The position numbers and the translations under genes are program-made. The notes beneath the pieces were generated by a model. That model did not search any database. It had not been told where the DNA came from and saw nothing but the letters and a program-made list of their open reading frames with translations. A stretch of 64,000 nt of DNA. It comes from Pyrenochaeta sp. MPI-SDFR-AT-0127 (taxonomy: Eukaryota; Ascomycota; Dothideomycetes; Pleosporales; Cucurbitariaceae). The stretch covers positions 1-64,000 of the forward strand of contig JAGTJM010000025.1 of assembly GCA_020747015.1 (NCBI GenBank), in the 5' to 3' direction. This document shows positions 23,045 to 34,852 of this stretch, one piece after another; the stretch's first letter is position 1, and the number at the start of each line of letters is the position of its first letter.

Positions 23045-24459
23045 ATGAAGTCCTTCGTTTTGGCGACCGCTCTGGCAGCCGGTATCTTCCTGGGCACTGC
23101 GAGCGGACACCCTCTCAGCAAGTCACGCCCTCTCAGTAAGTTATGCACCTCTGTCGGCCCTTTTCACTTTGCTAACTGTTTACAGATAACAAACGTGCAG
23201 TCTTGACCGAACTTGTCTACGTTACTGAGACAGTTGCGGATGTTGTTGTTTACGTTGATGAGAATGGCGCTCCGTACCAGACCTCGACTGTGGAAAAGAC
23301 AAATAATGTCCCTACTCCCACTGTCGTGCTCTCTACGACTTCCGAGATTGCTCAGCCAACTATCCAGCCGCCCTCAGCGCCTCAGGTCCCGTCTCCGTCG
23401 GCAGCGCCAGCGTCGCCTTCCCCGCCGGCAGTGCCTGAGTTGCCATCGCCTCCAGTCGTTACGCCTCCAGCTGAGCCTACCGCTGTCGAGGTCAAGCAGG
23501 AGCCTCCCGAAGAGCCATCTTCCGCGCCGGCACCTCCGCCTCCGCCTCCAGCACCAACTACCACGGAAGAGCCCACACCGCCTACCCAACTTCCTCCTGC
23601 CCCGCAACCTCCACCTGCAGCCCCAGATGTTCCTGCTAAGCAGAACGACTCGGGCGGTAGTCTCGGCATGGGCGTGACATATGATCCATTTGCTGGTTCC
23701 CAAGGCTCCACTCGCTGCAAGACTGCACAGGAAATTGACAGCGAATTCGATAGAATGAAGGACTACAAATCCGTCCGCATCTACGGATTGGGCTGCGACA
23801 TCGTCCCCCTTGCTGTGAAGAATGTGATCAAAAATGGCCAGAAGCTCATGGCTGGCGCTTACTTGAGCACTCGTGGTAACAGCGAAGACCTCGGCCAAGT
23901 TATCCAGACTCTAAAGAGCGCTGTTGATCAGTACGCTGGTGGCAACTGGGATGTTATCGAGCTGTTTTCTGTCGAGAACGAGCGGGTCAATGACCATGAT
24001 ATGACCGCTTCCGCTGTTGTCGACGCCATCAACCGCGCTCGCAGTCAGCTTCGAGGCCTCGGGTACAACGGGGCCGTCGGCGCTGTTGAGACGGTTCCCG
24101 CCACCATTGACAATCCTGCCATCTGTGAAGCTTCGGACGTGGTCATGGTCAACTGCCACGCCTTCTTCGACGTCAACACTGTGGCCGAGGATGCCGGTAC
24201 CTTTGTCAAGTCGGAGATTGAGCGCGTCAAGTCGGCTTGTAACTCCAAGCGCGTTGTCGTCACCGAGTCTGGCTGGCCTCGCCAAGGTGATGCTAATGGC
24301 CAAGCTGTGCCATCCCCTGACAACCAGCGCAAGGCACTTGAATCCATCCGCAGCAATTTCAACGAGGACATCTTCCTCCACAACGCCTTCGATTCGACAT
24401 GGAAGTCAGACTGGGCGTCTTCATTCAATGCTGAGCGTTTCTGGGGCATCATACAGTAG
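23045..24459 (+). CDS. Secreted GH17 beta-1,3-glucanase/glucanosyltransferase-like cell-wall protein
   Basis: Predicted 454 aa from exons 23045-23135 and 23186-24459 (50-bp intron with branch GCTAAC). A signal peptide (cleavage near ASG-HP) and a KR processing site are followed by a Val/Tyr-rich strand region and a long Pro/Ala/Ser-rich linker (about 75-185). The GH17 catalytic domain starts near GMGVTYDPF and runs to the end. The acid/base Glu lies in FSVENERVN and the nucleophile Glu in VVTESGWPRQG. The family members SCW4/SCW10, MP65 and BtgE act on wall beta-1,3-glucan. Most relatives have VGNE where this protein reads VENE, but the catalytic Glu is kept. The ATG at 23045 has a good ACC context. 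It is convergent with the decarboxylase gene. Confidence 0.88.
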
Positions 24460-24819
24460 TGAAGTCGCTTGACGGTGCCAGGCGGTGGGCTGGTCATATG
24501 TTACCGGAGGCTGTCGTCATGGCAAAAGCAGCAAAGGTCTGCTATCACTTCTTTTTCATCTTGCATCATGCGTTTTACTCATTTGCCGAGAGCTGTGTAG
24601 GCGGGTGCAAAGGCATTTCTGGCGCCATCATGAATTCATGAAAAGGGGTATGCATATGAACGAGCATGCATTTATGTAGTATAGATACCAAATCTCGGAT
24701 GAAATGAGATGCATGCAATGCTTCTAGCTACACCCTCTCCTTTCTATGTCTAGGCTATTGAAAGTCTAATACTGTCTTCGTGGTCTTGTTTATCTCCATC
24801 TAATATGCTTTGCGTCGTT

Positions 24820-26632
24820 CTAGTATCCCAACTCCCGAGCTGTTTCTTCAAGCGCCTTGACTAATCCATCTAATGTCCCCTTGCGCGTGTTCCCATTCAC
24901 AACGACTCTGAAGAATTTCCCCTTCTCGCCCGGCGCGAAATCAATCATGAATCCGCGAGTGATCAATTTACTCGCGACATCGGCGGTAATTTTGCCGTTC
25001 AACTCACTATCCCCACCCAAACGCCCTCCCTTGGCATAGTAAAAGCAGACCTGCAGACACGGCAGCGGCTCGGGACTAATCGTCAGGAAATTGCCATTCG
25101 CCTTGAGTGTTGCTAGGAGATACTCTGCATTATCATACCCGCGGGCTACAAGGTCGGAGAAATGCTTGGTGCCGTAATACTGCAGAGCGAGGAACAATTT
25201 AAAGCTATCTGCACGGCGTCCACACTGGGGCGTGAGGTCTGCTAGGTCGTAGATATCGTCGACGCTCGAGCCGGGGGCGTTGTGGAACAAGTAGCCAGCA
25301 GGGAGGGTGAGGGCTTTGTAGAAAGTGTTCATGTCGCGGCCGAGCAGGAAGGAGCAAGTCAATGGCGTACCGAGCATTTTGTGCGGGTTGATGGTTATAC
25401 TGTCTGCTAGTTCTGCGCCGGCCAGTCGACTCGCGCGGTAGGCTGGGTTGAAGACTACAGAGCCGCCCCAGGATCCGTCGATGTGGAACCACATGCTGTG
25501 CTTGCGGCAGATGGCGGAGAGCGCGGTGTAAGGGTCGAAGGAGCCGTGGACGGTGGTTCCGGCCGTGGCGTTGAGGAGGAGGGGTGTTTCGCCGCGGGCT
25601 TTGCTTTCAGTCACGAGGCGGTCGAAGTCGCTGGGGATGATTTGTCCAGCGGCGTCGACGGGGATGGAGATTACGTTCCTGGACCCCAGGCCGAAGAGGT
25701 TTGCGGCTTTTTCGACAGAGTAGTGGCCATGTTCGGATGTGAAGACTGTGAACTTGTAGGAGCCATTTCCTTCGGCTTTGGTTTCGGGATAGAGAGTGTT
25801 CCTCGCGACAACGATGGCGGTGCTGTTTGACGCTGAGCCGCCTGGCTGAGAGATACCACCAGAAGTGCTAGGCGGGAGGTTGAAAAGTGATGCGAGATAC
25901 TTTGTTGTCTTCTTCTCGATGAGGGTTAAGACGGGAGAGACCTGATAGACGTGTGCCTGTGGTATCATGAGTCATATTTCCAGCCAGCAGATTTACCAAA
26001 GGGAAACATACATTTGTGTTCAAGGCTGCGAGGAGAAGCTCGCTCACCAATCCCACCTACTCCATTGTTAGCTTCAACCACACAACCTCTTTTTCTATAC
26101 ATACCGCATTCGTACTCGCATACAACTTATCCAAAAACCCCTGATCCCACGTATTCACACTATACTTGAGTACATTCTCCACCAGGTCAAGTAGCCCCTC
26201 TTTCCCACCCGCCTCTCCAATCTCCAGCTCCTTGGCCAACAAGCTCTCCAACTTCTTTGGAGGATGGAGCTCCACAAGCGTCGTCCTCGGCGCCCCGCCC
26301 GCAACATTCAGGCCATGGCCAGTGTGCTTGGTGTCGGCATCCTGATCTGCAGCAGCCACAAACGGGACGATAAGGTTGGTGATGGCTGTGAGGAGCTATT
26401 GAAGCAGTTAGCATGTTGTAGCTTCGGTCTTGGGCGGCGCATGCTTGGCACCGAGTATTGCCGTGAGACTGACCCAAATGGGATCGTGAAGACTGTGTTG
26501 GTCGGTGAAGTAGGTTGTCGGTCCGCTTCGGCAGCATATTCTAACCAATCATTGTGCAAAACTTACATCTTTAACTTCGGCAGCGCGATCGAGTCGTGGC
26601 TCTGCGGGGGTGTGACCATTTGATAGGGACAT
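24820..26632 (-). CDS. PLP-dependent group II amino-acid decarboxylase
   Basis: Predicted 512 aa from exons 26567-26632, 26105-26395, 26012-26056 and 24820-25956, with introns of 171, 48 and 55 bp that all fall between codons. The PLP-binding lysine lies in INPHKML (about residue 327). The preceding HIDGSWGG supplies the Asp that contacts the pyridine nitrogen, and TAGTTVHGSFDP is the usual phosphate and active-site segment. The family covers glutamate, cysteine-sulfinate, aromatic amino-acid and diaminobutyrate decarboxylases; the sequence does not settle the substrate. No signal peptide, so cytosolic. The first exon is short and the 171-bp intron is long for this window, so the N-terminus is the least certain part. 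Convergent with the GH17 gene; 355 bp separate its start from the end of NOP9. Confidence 0.88.
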
Positions 26633-26987
26633 TGCTGCACGATGGGTATGGGGTATGCGTAATCTGGAAAACTATGTGGTGACGGAAGATACTCCGGCGC
26701 AGGTGTCAAAAGGATGAGTGTATCGACGGCGCAACGAACGATCAAGCGGTAAGTGGACGAAGGATTGGACTAAGGATCAGAGAGCTGCGCTAGCACCACG
26801 TCATATAAGTACATGTTATTATTTGCTTCGCTTCTCAGTTGCCTAACCTCGCAAAGTTTCTCATGTAAATGCACTAAAGGTATCTCAATCGAACGAATCA
26901 AAAAAGTTCCCGCCGATGTCCCGAGACCCACCCCAACGCCTTTTGCCATGCCCGACATAAGAAATTCTTACACGCGATGAACGCCTT
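26633..26987. other. Promoter side of the decarboxylase gene and 3' end of NOP9
   Basis: This 355-bp gap lies between two minus-strand genes. Nothing else is recognised; the short frames have no support. Confidence 0.5.
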
Positions 26988-29173
26988 CTATTGCGCAACG
27001 AGGCTTGCATTTTCCTTGCCTTTGCTGCTCCCACTGCTTGTACTGCTAGTGCCGACTCGTCTTTCTTTCTTCTCCTTTTTACTTCCAGCCTTCGCCTGGG
27101 CTGCTTTGGCGGCGGCGTGTTTCTGCCGCGCGAGTTCAATGGCTGTCATGTGCTTGCCAGATCTATGATTGTGGAGACCGTGGGGAAGCGCAGCATTGTC
27201 CTTGTTTTCGGGGAAGGACTGGAAACCTTCGTTGCCAGCTGTATAGCGAGACTGCTTGACCCAATCATTGCGTTTGCGCTTGTAGAGATCCATACGCCAG
27301 TTTCGCCAGACAGCACGTCCAACAAAGGATTCGCGTAGAGAATTCTCGTTCTCCGCGAGCTCTTCAGCGACGCGTTCTCGTATGAAGGCTAGACCATGAG
27401 TGCCATCCCACACAGCATCGATCACGCGGGAGGCAGCTGGGTCGAGCGCTAGCTCGCCTACTTTGCCGTAGAATTGCTGTATCATTTTCCGGCGAAAGAT
27501 GACGGAGGCATTCTGTGAAGTCAGCGCCGCTTGAAGTGTCCGTGATGCCGTGGGGTCGCGAGCAAGTTGGACCGAGAGCTCCGGCGAGAGCTTGGCCAGG
27601 GAGTCAAAGACGAGGTTGCCCAATGGTCCCTTCACTGACATCATGGTCTGCGCCAGTAGGGAGCCATGAACCTTCTCTGGCGAGTGCTCATGTTTGGCGT
27701 TTGGCTTGGCGTCTTCTTCGCTAAGTTTTAATATGCGCGTCACCTCGAATCCGTTAGAGCCGCCGTACGCAATCTCGAGCTGAGCTTTGATTGGAGAGGT
27801 ATCGACTTCCCGAGCTATGCAGCGTTCGATGAGCGTCTTGATTATGGCCGTTCGATTCCGCTCCACAAGGTTGGGGATTTGGTCTACGATCTGACGCATG
27901 GCATCCTCGAGGTCGTCCTTGCCAAGTCTCTCGAGGATCTTGCCTGCTACGTAGCTGGCGATTTCGTTGCGTGCCAGACTGCCCATCCGCTCTCTGAAAA
28001 ACTCGCCATAGATTGACTTGAAGAGCTTTCCAGGTGCATTCTCAATGATTGTTTCCAGCAGTCGGGATCCAATGGGGTCGTAGACCAGTCCGTTGATGAA
28101 TGAGGCACTTTCAGTTCCTTCGGCAATGGGGTCGTCGGGCAGTAATCTATGAATGATTGACTTCTCGTCCTTTGCTCGTGACTTTCCAAAGTGCGACAGT
28201 TCGAGTTTTAGCAGGAGTTGTAGAGTTGGGTTGCCCAGAGGGTGTGTCGAGAGCGAGCGAAGGTAGTGCGGCTCGAAGCCCGAGACGCTGTCATTGATGA
28301 CTTTCTCCAGAGCCTCCAGGAATGAGTCGGGCACAGTCCTCTTGTCCAAAACAAATTCTTGTCCCTTGTCCATGCCCGAGATGCCAACTTTTTCTTTCCT
28401 CTTGCTCTGCATCACCGACTTGCCCTGCTTTTCCAGCGGCGCTCCCGAGAAGACTACCAGCAACACGCGAAGCACATGTGATGCAAAACGATCGGTCATG
28501 AGGAAGCCCAAGTGCGCTTCCAGCTCATTCAACGTGTAGAGGAAGAGATTTTCCATGGAGACGAAGACTTGGTCGGGGTCAGCTGACGACGGCGGCTGCG
28601 TGGAGTCGGGGTGAGCGAGTTCCTGGGTGACGACTGGGGCAGCGTGGATGAAGAGGGCTTCGCAGCAGTGTGAGGCGAACCGGTGCTGGACGAGGTTGAG
28701 GAAGCTGCGACTGGTTAGTAGAACACACAGGCAATGGGCATATCCAAGACAACTCACTGCCCACTGAACTTTTGGAACAAGTTCTTCAGCTGGTCTGGCG
28801 TAGAGAGGAGAATCAGGCGCTCCAGCAGCCGCGAGCATGACTGGCTGTTGGCAATCTTGAGCTCCTTCCCGTCTGCCTCCTTGTACACGCTCTCGAGGAA
28901 GAGATTGCGCGCCTCTGCGTCGTCGAACTGGTTCAGCTCGAGCATTTCGTCTGCACGCTTGAAGTACTCCTGCTCGTCCTCGTCGAGCATGCCATAGAAG
29001 GTGAGGGGAGCCGGGTTCGCGCCATTGCCGTCGTCTTGGAGCACCACGTCTGGGTCGTCGACGTGCTCGACTGTGTCGTTTTTATGGCGCTTGGAGGCAG
29101 CATCGTCGTCGCCATCGCGCTTCCGCTTCTTCTGCTCGTCGCGGCGGCCGCGCTTCTTATGTTCCTTGGGCAT
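26988..29173 (-). CDS. NOP9: Nucleolar protein NOP9 (Pumilio-like RNA-binding protein)
   Basis: Predicted 710 aa from exons 28758-29173 and 26988-28704 (53-bp intron, branch CTAAC). The N-terminus is a basic nuclear/nucleolar signal (KKRGRRDEQKKRKRD), followed by an acidic stretch and FYGMLDEDEQEYFKRADEML, the typical NOP9 opening. Degenerate Pumilio-type repeats fill the rest, with repeated F(A/L)SH and GN/GR(V/L)L-like helices (for example HRFASHCCEALF and DPIGSRLLETI). The C-terminus is Lys/Ala-rich. Nop9 binds pre-18S rRNA and guards the ITS1 cleavage site during 40S biogenesis. The length fits the family. The start at 29173 faces the Tip20/RINT1 start across 518 bp, so the two core genes likely share a divergent promoter. 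Confidence 0.92.
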
Positions 29174-29691
29174 GGCGACACGGCAGCGGCTATATAGGCG
29201 ACACAGCGGCGGCAGGCAAAAAAGTGCTTGGCTTGGCCGTCTGTGTGCAGGCGGGGAACAAAAGTCTGCGGCAGCGCCAGACAGGCAGACAGCGACGGCG
29301 GCGTGTATATGTAGTCGGTGCGGACGGCCACCGTCCGGGCAGGGCGCAGAGCTTTCAAGGCAGGTTTGCGACACGGCAGCCGGCGTGCAGTAAAGGCTGT
29401 TCGCACCCAAGCAAAAGTGGTCTGACGAAGGCCGACGCCTCGCTTGAGCAAAAGTCGGGCAGATCGATCGGGGTTTTGGATGGGGCCTAGCGCACCGTCG
29501 TTGCGGCAAATGCGCCACCTGCAGCGCCACGGCGTGGTGGGCGTGGCGGTGGGCGTGGCGGTCCCGCAAGGCCCCTCGTGCTCCCCTGCACATACTGTGT
29601 AGTGTGTACCGCTACCGACAGCTCCCAGTCTTCGCTACGGCCTACGGCAGCAGTGTCGTGTGTCGTGTGTCGTGTACGTACGAGACAACCC
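29174..29691. promoter_or_regulatory. Divergent intergenic promoter region, NOP9/Tip20-RINT1
   Basis: 518 GC-rich bases between the two divergent ATGs. Repeated GGGCGTGG-like and CGTGTGTCGTGT strings are visible near 29520-29680. No specific factor site is claimed. Confidence 0.5.
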
Positions 29692-32477
29692 ATGGACGAC
29701 CGCCAGGCCCGCGTCGCCGACTACCTCGACGACAAGCTGCAGACCGTCGGCGACCTCGACTCGCTCGACGCGCTGCTGAGCACCATCACCACCCAGCACG
29801 GCCTGCTCAAGCAGCAGCTCGACGCCGCCCAGCGCGACCTCCACGACGCAAAGCACACGGCCCACGCCCACCACGCCGCGCTCCAGCAGCGCGCCGGCGC
29901 CTTCAGACATGCGCAGGCCGACATTGACCGCCGGCTCCTGGTCATCACCGCCTCCGACACCAGCGACGACGCCGTCCCCCGCTTCGAAGCCGTGCTCGAC
30001 ACGCTGCACCGGCTGGACGTGGCCAGTGGATACGTCGAGCTGCTCCAGGACGTCCATGTGCTTAGGTAGGCCATTGTCTGCACTCGGCCTGCGCCCCGCT
30101 GACGGCCGCTCCAGCAAGCAAGCTCAATCCCAGCTCCAGACGTCCAATGAAGCCGCCCTCGAGCCCTACAAGCAGCTGTGCTCCCTCCATGCCCGCCTCG
30201 CCAGCCTGCAAGACGGGGCCGAGGGCGCCGCTCCGCAGTTGCTCCACCACGTCAGCACCATCACCCACGCGCTGCGCTCCAAGATCTTGGACGCCTTCTC
30301 CGCCGACCTAGACCAGATCCTCAAGAAGATACACTGGCCCACGCCCAAAGCAGCCGTACCGAGCCACCTGCGCGAGGACTGGGAGGCGGCACTTGTAAAG
30401 CTCTTGGATCTGCAGACGCCAGAACTGGAAGGCAAGAACTATGCCAGTGGGCCGGGACACAAGGTCAAGCTGCCGCCAGTGCTCTTTCCGCTCGAGGTGC
30501 TCGTACAGCCGCTGGAAATGCGCTTCCGCTATCACTTTGACGGCGACAAGCCCACCAACCGCATTGACCGGCCAGAGTACTTTCTCTCGCACATCACCAC
30601 GCTTTTGAACGACTACAGTGCATTTGTCGGTGACCATGTGCAACCTGTCCTACTCAGGCACTTCCGCGGAACCAATCTCGCGCTTAACCCTGTCTACATT
30701 GATGCCATGTCTGCTTTCATCACCGCTCTTCTGCCCATGCTGAGGACCAAGATTGGCGCCCTGCTCCCAAAGGTCGCCGGTCAGCCCCAGCTCCTGAGCC
30801 ACCTCGTGCACGAGGTCATGAGCTTCGACACCACCATCAGAGACACCTGGGGCTACGACGGCGGCTACGGAGTCGACGGATGGAAGGGCCTGTCCTGGGA
30901 GTTCCTCGTGCAAGGTGATTGGTTCGGACGCTGGCTGCAAGTCGAAAAGGACTGTATGAATCCCCACTGCCTTCCGAGGATGCGTTTATCCGGGGCGCTG
31001 ACATGCATGTAGTTGCCTTGTCCCGCTATCAGAGTATTGTCGAAGCTCCGGATTTTGGAGATCTCGACTACGAGAGCGTCGATCCCAAGGCGACCAAGCC
31101 AACCAAGGGAGCGATCCGCGTCAACGACCTCCTCGAAACCATTACAGGTGCGCTCGGCCACGCTAATCATGGACATCCAATGCTGATCTACATGCCAGAT
31201 CGATACAGACCCTTGACGTCCTTTAGCCAGAAACTCACCTTTTTGATAGACATCCAGATTGCCATCTTTGACAAACTTCACGAGCGGCTCCAGAGCAATC
31301 TGGAAGCATATCTTTCCATGACCACGTCGCTCGGACGGGCCATGGGTGGTGTCACTAAGGAGGAACAGGAGAAACTACTTGGCATTGAAGGACTAGAGCG
31401 CCTTTGCAAGACATACGGCAGCGCAGACTATCTCGAAAAGGCAATGCGGGACTGGAGTGACGATGTGGTAGGTGTCACTGCATGCACATGCGGCAGATCC
31501 CGTATGACAGCCGCTAACTCGATGCAGTTCTTCTTGGACATCTGGGAGGGCCTGCAAGATCGTGCTCGCCAAGCAAATAGTATCGGTAACATGAGTGTTG
31601 CAGATGTCGCCGAGCGTACCTCAAAGTCGGTAGAGGGAGACGGCGACGGCGGCTCGCTCTTTGACGAGACGGCGAATTGGTACGCACGCCTCCGTGAACG
31701 CAGCGAAAAGATCATCATCGACACGTTGAACAACAATGTACGGGAGGCATTGCGGCCCTATCGCCTCATGTACGTGTTCCAAAGGGGAAGTCGCAACGTT
31801 GAACCATACTTACTTTTGGCAACAGCACCTGGGCGACTCTCAGCGGCTCCTCAGCCTCGACTCTCTCGCCAACCGCTGAAATCGATCCACTCCTGACTTA
31901 CTTGAGCACTTCGCTAACCTTTCTGTCTCGCGCACTTGCCTCGGCACCACTGCGCCGCATCACGAGGGCAGTGCTCGCTACGATTTCAACTACGCTTTGG
32001 GACAACGTGCTTAGCCGACACCGTTTCTCGACTGCAGGTGCGGCACAGTTACATGCCGATCTCGCCGCCATATGCCGTGTCGTCGACAAGTCGGTGGGCC
32101 CGGGCGTGGCTGAAGCGGGTCTACGAAAATGTCTCGAGGGGGCGAGGCTCGTTGGGCTGCCTGTCAAAGGTGGCAAAGATCTGGCAACGAGGTCGTTGTC
32201 TTCGTCTACCGAACAGGATGGCGGTGGCGAAGACGAAGAGGATTGGGAAGCTTGGGGTGGCGGTGGGGACGCTGACGATGGGGTGCATGTTCTGCCAAAA
32301 GAAAACAACGGTGACACAACGGCTCGGGAGGTGGATCTCGGCTTGTGGGAAGTCGAGAAGAGGCTTTTTGCAGACAACGCAAGCGCGAGGGATGTGCTTG
32401 ACGAGTTGAGCCTAGAAGTCTTGAGTGAGACGGAGGCGAGGGCGCTGTTGAGACGAAGGGTTGAATTGGCGGGATAG
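29692..32477 (+). CDS. TIP20: RINT1/Tip20-family Golgi-to-ER tethering subunit (Dsl1 complex)
   Basis: Predicted 853 aa from five exons: 29692-30065, 30115-30953, 31013-31467, 31528-31769 and 31826-32477. The introns of 49-60 bp are all GT/AG with CTGAC or CTAAC branches, and the exon sum is in frame. The N-terminal 200 residues are heptad-rich coiled coil. The central RINT1_TIP1 region carries FRYHFDGDKPTNRIDRPEYF and FLVQGDWFGRWL, which are diagnostic. Tip20 works with Dsl1 and Sec39 at the ER to capture COPI vesicles and bind the Q-SNAREs Sec20 and Ufe1. An acidic low-complexity insert (EDEEDWEAWGGGG) lies near the C-terminus. The frame from the last splice is extended upstream of the apparent ATG at 31902, which is not a true start. 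Divergent from NOP9. Confidence 0.9.
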
Positions 32478-33005
32478 ACGTCTAGAAAAGTGATATGTCG
32501 CTGTGACGCATTGAGCGCGCAGGCTGCAGATCACGATATCTAAAAACGCTGAAACCAGACAATTGAGTCTCCACAATTGGCCAATATGGGATTGTGCAAA
32601 GCTAAGCCGTGGCGAGCCTCGCACCTCATGCAGCGATGCCTATCCATGTCACACCACAAAATGCATTTTTTCACGCGAGCAATCACAGTCACAATCACAC
32701 GCCGAGTGGAGCAACATCAGAAAAAAAGAAGAAAGGCAGGCAGGTAGGCAAGGTAAGGGGGGGTATCATTTCGTCTGTCACTAGAAGCCATAAAAGGATC
32801 CACAAGCACCCAACTTGTCCACATCACTGCGTCCACCAGCGATGCTATTAAGACCTCCTCCTCCTCCTCTTTCAATCAAAAAAAAGCTCATACCATCGAT
32901 GCCACTACAGGTAGTCTTTGTCTCAATTTGCGCACCCGCTTGTCGCGAGGTTGACGTATCATTTGTCCAAGCAAAGCAGCCTTGAGTTTGGAAACCCCAA
33001 ATGGC
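32478..33005. other. Intergenic, no gene recognised
   Basis: 528 bp between convergent genes. It contains an A-rich run and a CTCCTCCTCCTC microsatellite near 32856-32870. Probably untranslated regions. Confidence 0.5.
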
Positions 33006-33353
33006 TTAGTTTGAGATCTTGGAGCTGACCTTCTTTCCCGTGACTTTCTCAAAGGCCTTGCGGATGCCGTCGGTCTGGTGGGCAGCGTGTTAGCATTCCA
33101 GTCCACTTGGGCAAGGGGGAGTGTCTGTCTCGTTTGCTACGACCATAGTTTGGGGCTGTGCGATGCAACAAACGATATGTAGAAAAAGGGAAAGGGGGTG
33201 ACATACAATCTTCTCGCTCATGGCGCGGTTACCGGCAATCTTCTGGCCCTGCGCTCCACCAAACTTCTTAGCGCCAGTCTGGAACGCCTTGTCGAGATAG
33301 TCCTGGCCGCCGGCGGCGGGAGCAGTGCCCTGGGGATTTGGGTTTGCGCTCAT
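33006..33353 (-). CDS. Small conserved fungal protein (71 aa), paralogue A
   Basis: Exons 33207-33353 (49 codons) and 33006-33074 (22 codons plus stop) are joined across a 132-bp intron (33075-33206). The protein is hydrophilic with a Pro/Gly/Ala-rich start, then QDYLDKAFQTGAKKFGG, GNRAMSEKI and the C-terminal FEKVTGKKVSSKISN. I recognise this as a widespread small protein of filamentous fungi without a firm function; it is predicted soluble and helical, with no signal peptide or membrane segment. The gene 1.2 kb upstream (34525-34852) is a clear paralogue with the intron at the same codon. A long Thr/Lys-poor 5' leader containing polyA/T runs precedes it. Confidence 0.82.
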
Positions 33354-34524
33354 GTTTGCGGAGAAAAGGTGGTGTGGTGAGTGGTGGCGTGAGTGGAAAG
33401 ACTGGTAGCAACAAAACTTGTAAGTACAAACAACAACAACACTCGATAACAATAATAAAAAAGAGAAGGTCTTCCCCTCTTTTCAAGAAACAAAGAGTCA
33501 CCAACCTACCTTAGTGTTGCTAGTGCGGAATGTGGAGTCGCGATGGGGTTGTTACGAGTATGCAGATCGCAGGTGTGAGAGTAGTAAGAAAGAAAGGGAC
33601 CGGAAGTCCGCGGAAAGGGGGCCACGCTCTTTATGGCGTCCCAGAAATAAAAAGTACTGTTTGACCCTGGGCGCAGCAAACGAGGCGCAGCAAGCACGTA
33701 CCCCCGTTTTATGAGTCGGCGCGTTTTTTTTTTCCTTTCTCTTTGCCCAAAGCACAAAACTGCGCGCCCTTCTCACCTGACGGGGGGCTTGCAGACGCAC
33801 GCGTAGACCCCAATCTCAGCTGCGATCGGCATGCCGCTAGGCCGTGTTCGGCTATCATTTCGCTTGGGTGGGGATCTAGATCCTCGAGGGTTAGACTTGG
33901 CTTTCGGGCGCTTGGAAGCTTGAACGTTCTTGCGATGCTAAGGGAGGGCTGTGGATTGCGTGCGAGGGCCTCCAAAGTATGATAGGGGGCTTGATGGTTC
34001 TGGACGAGGGGAGCATGGAAGATGTCCTGGTGAAGCTTTCTTTGTGAGGCATTCTGCTGGACGCAGAGAGTTGAAAGCCAGAGGTGTTGACGTCATGCTT
34101 ATCGATTGTGCTGTGATGCCCCGCGCACGCTGGCTCAGTGTCGAGCTGGAAGAGTGATGCTGTCCATCTTTGTGATATAGGGGACTACACAGATTGAAGG
34201 GACGTTGTACAGCCTCAGCCTCGTTCCTAGCAACGCCAGGTCAGTGTTGCACCAATAGCCCTGCAGCACAGATCAAACGCAACATGCACATGATGACAAA
34301 AACATCATAAAGTCGTTATACAATACATCCACATCCAATTATCATACACGTCCCTCATCAGCCATGCAAGAACTCACACCTTGCGCCCCGCACTATGATG
34401 CACATCCCGTTCCAACCCCTGCGGCTCCAGCGGAACAATCGTGCCATTGATCCTCTCAACATAGGGTCTGCACTTTGCCCACTTATCACTCAGCGCATGC
34501 ATCCTGTCTTTGAACGCATGATGG
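33354..34524. other. Intergenic between the two small paralogues
   Basis: 1.2 kb. Promoter and 5' leader of paralogue A lie at its left end; no further gene is supported. A homopolymer T run is at about 33725-33733. Confidence 0.5.
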
Positions 34525-34852
34525 CTAGTTTGAGAGTTTATCGGGGACGTTTTTGCCGGTTGCTTTTTCAAACACATTGCGTGCGCCATCCGTCTAGAAC
34601 TCTGCCGTTAGCAAACAATCGCTCAGCTGCATGAGGGAGGGTAATTCTGGAATGAGCAAATGGGAAGAGGGCCGGCTAAAGGAATGAGAAACATACAATC
34701 TTCTCGTTGACAGCGCGGTTCTTGTCTGCGTTTTGCCCGGCTGAACCACCGTATTTCTTCTCTGCGGCGTCGAGCCCTTTGTCGAGGTAATCTTTCTGTC
34801 CAGCGTTGTTGTTGTTGTTGTTGTGCGATGTGTTGCCACCAAGGTGGTTCAT
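34525..34852 (-). CDS. Small conserved fungal protein (74 aa), paralogue B
   Basis: Exons 34697-34852 (52 codons) and 34525-34593 (22 codons plus stop), with a 103-bp intron. The ATG at 34852 is the first ATG in frame; the frame extends further upstream only by non-ATG codons. The protein begins MNHLGG, has a run of six Asn, then KDYLDKGLDAAEKKYGG, NRAVNEKI and FEKATGKNVPDKLSN. Roughly 31 of 55 aligned residues match paralogue A, and the intron falls at the same place (after EKI in both). This shows an old tandem duplication followed by divergence under constraint. Function is unknown; both copies look intact. Confidence 0.82.
34805..34822 (-). repeat. Trinucleotide repeat coding for six asparagines
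   Basis: Six GTT units on the plus strand (AAC on the coding strand) encode the Asn run in paralogue B. It is a likely length-polymorphic site. Confidence 0.8.

Noticed and set aside
23374..23898. Minus-strand frames (174 and 112 codons) opposite GH17
   Set aside because: Arg/Gly-rich shadows of the Pro-rich linker codons.
31902..32477. Separate gene starting within the last Tip20/RINT1 exon
   Set aside because: The apparent start is not an ATG, and splicing of 31770-31825 joins this frame to the upstream exons of the same protein.
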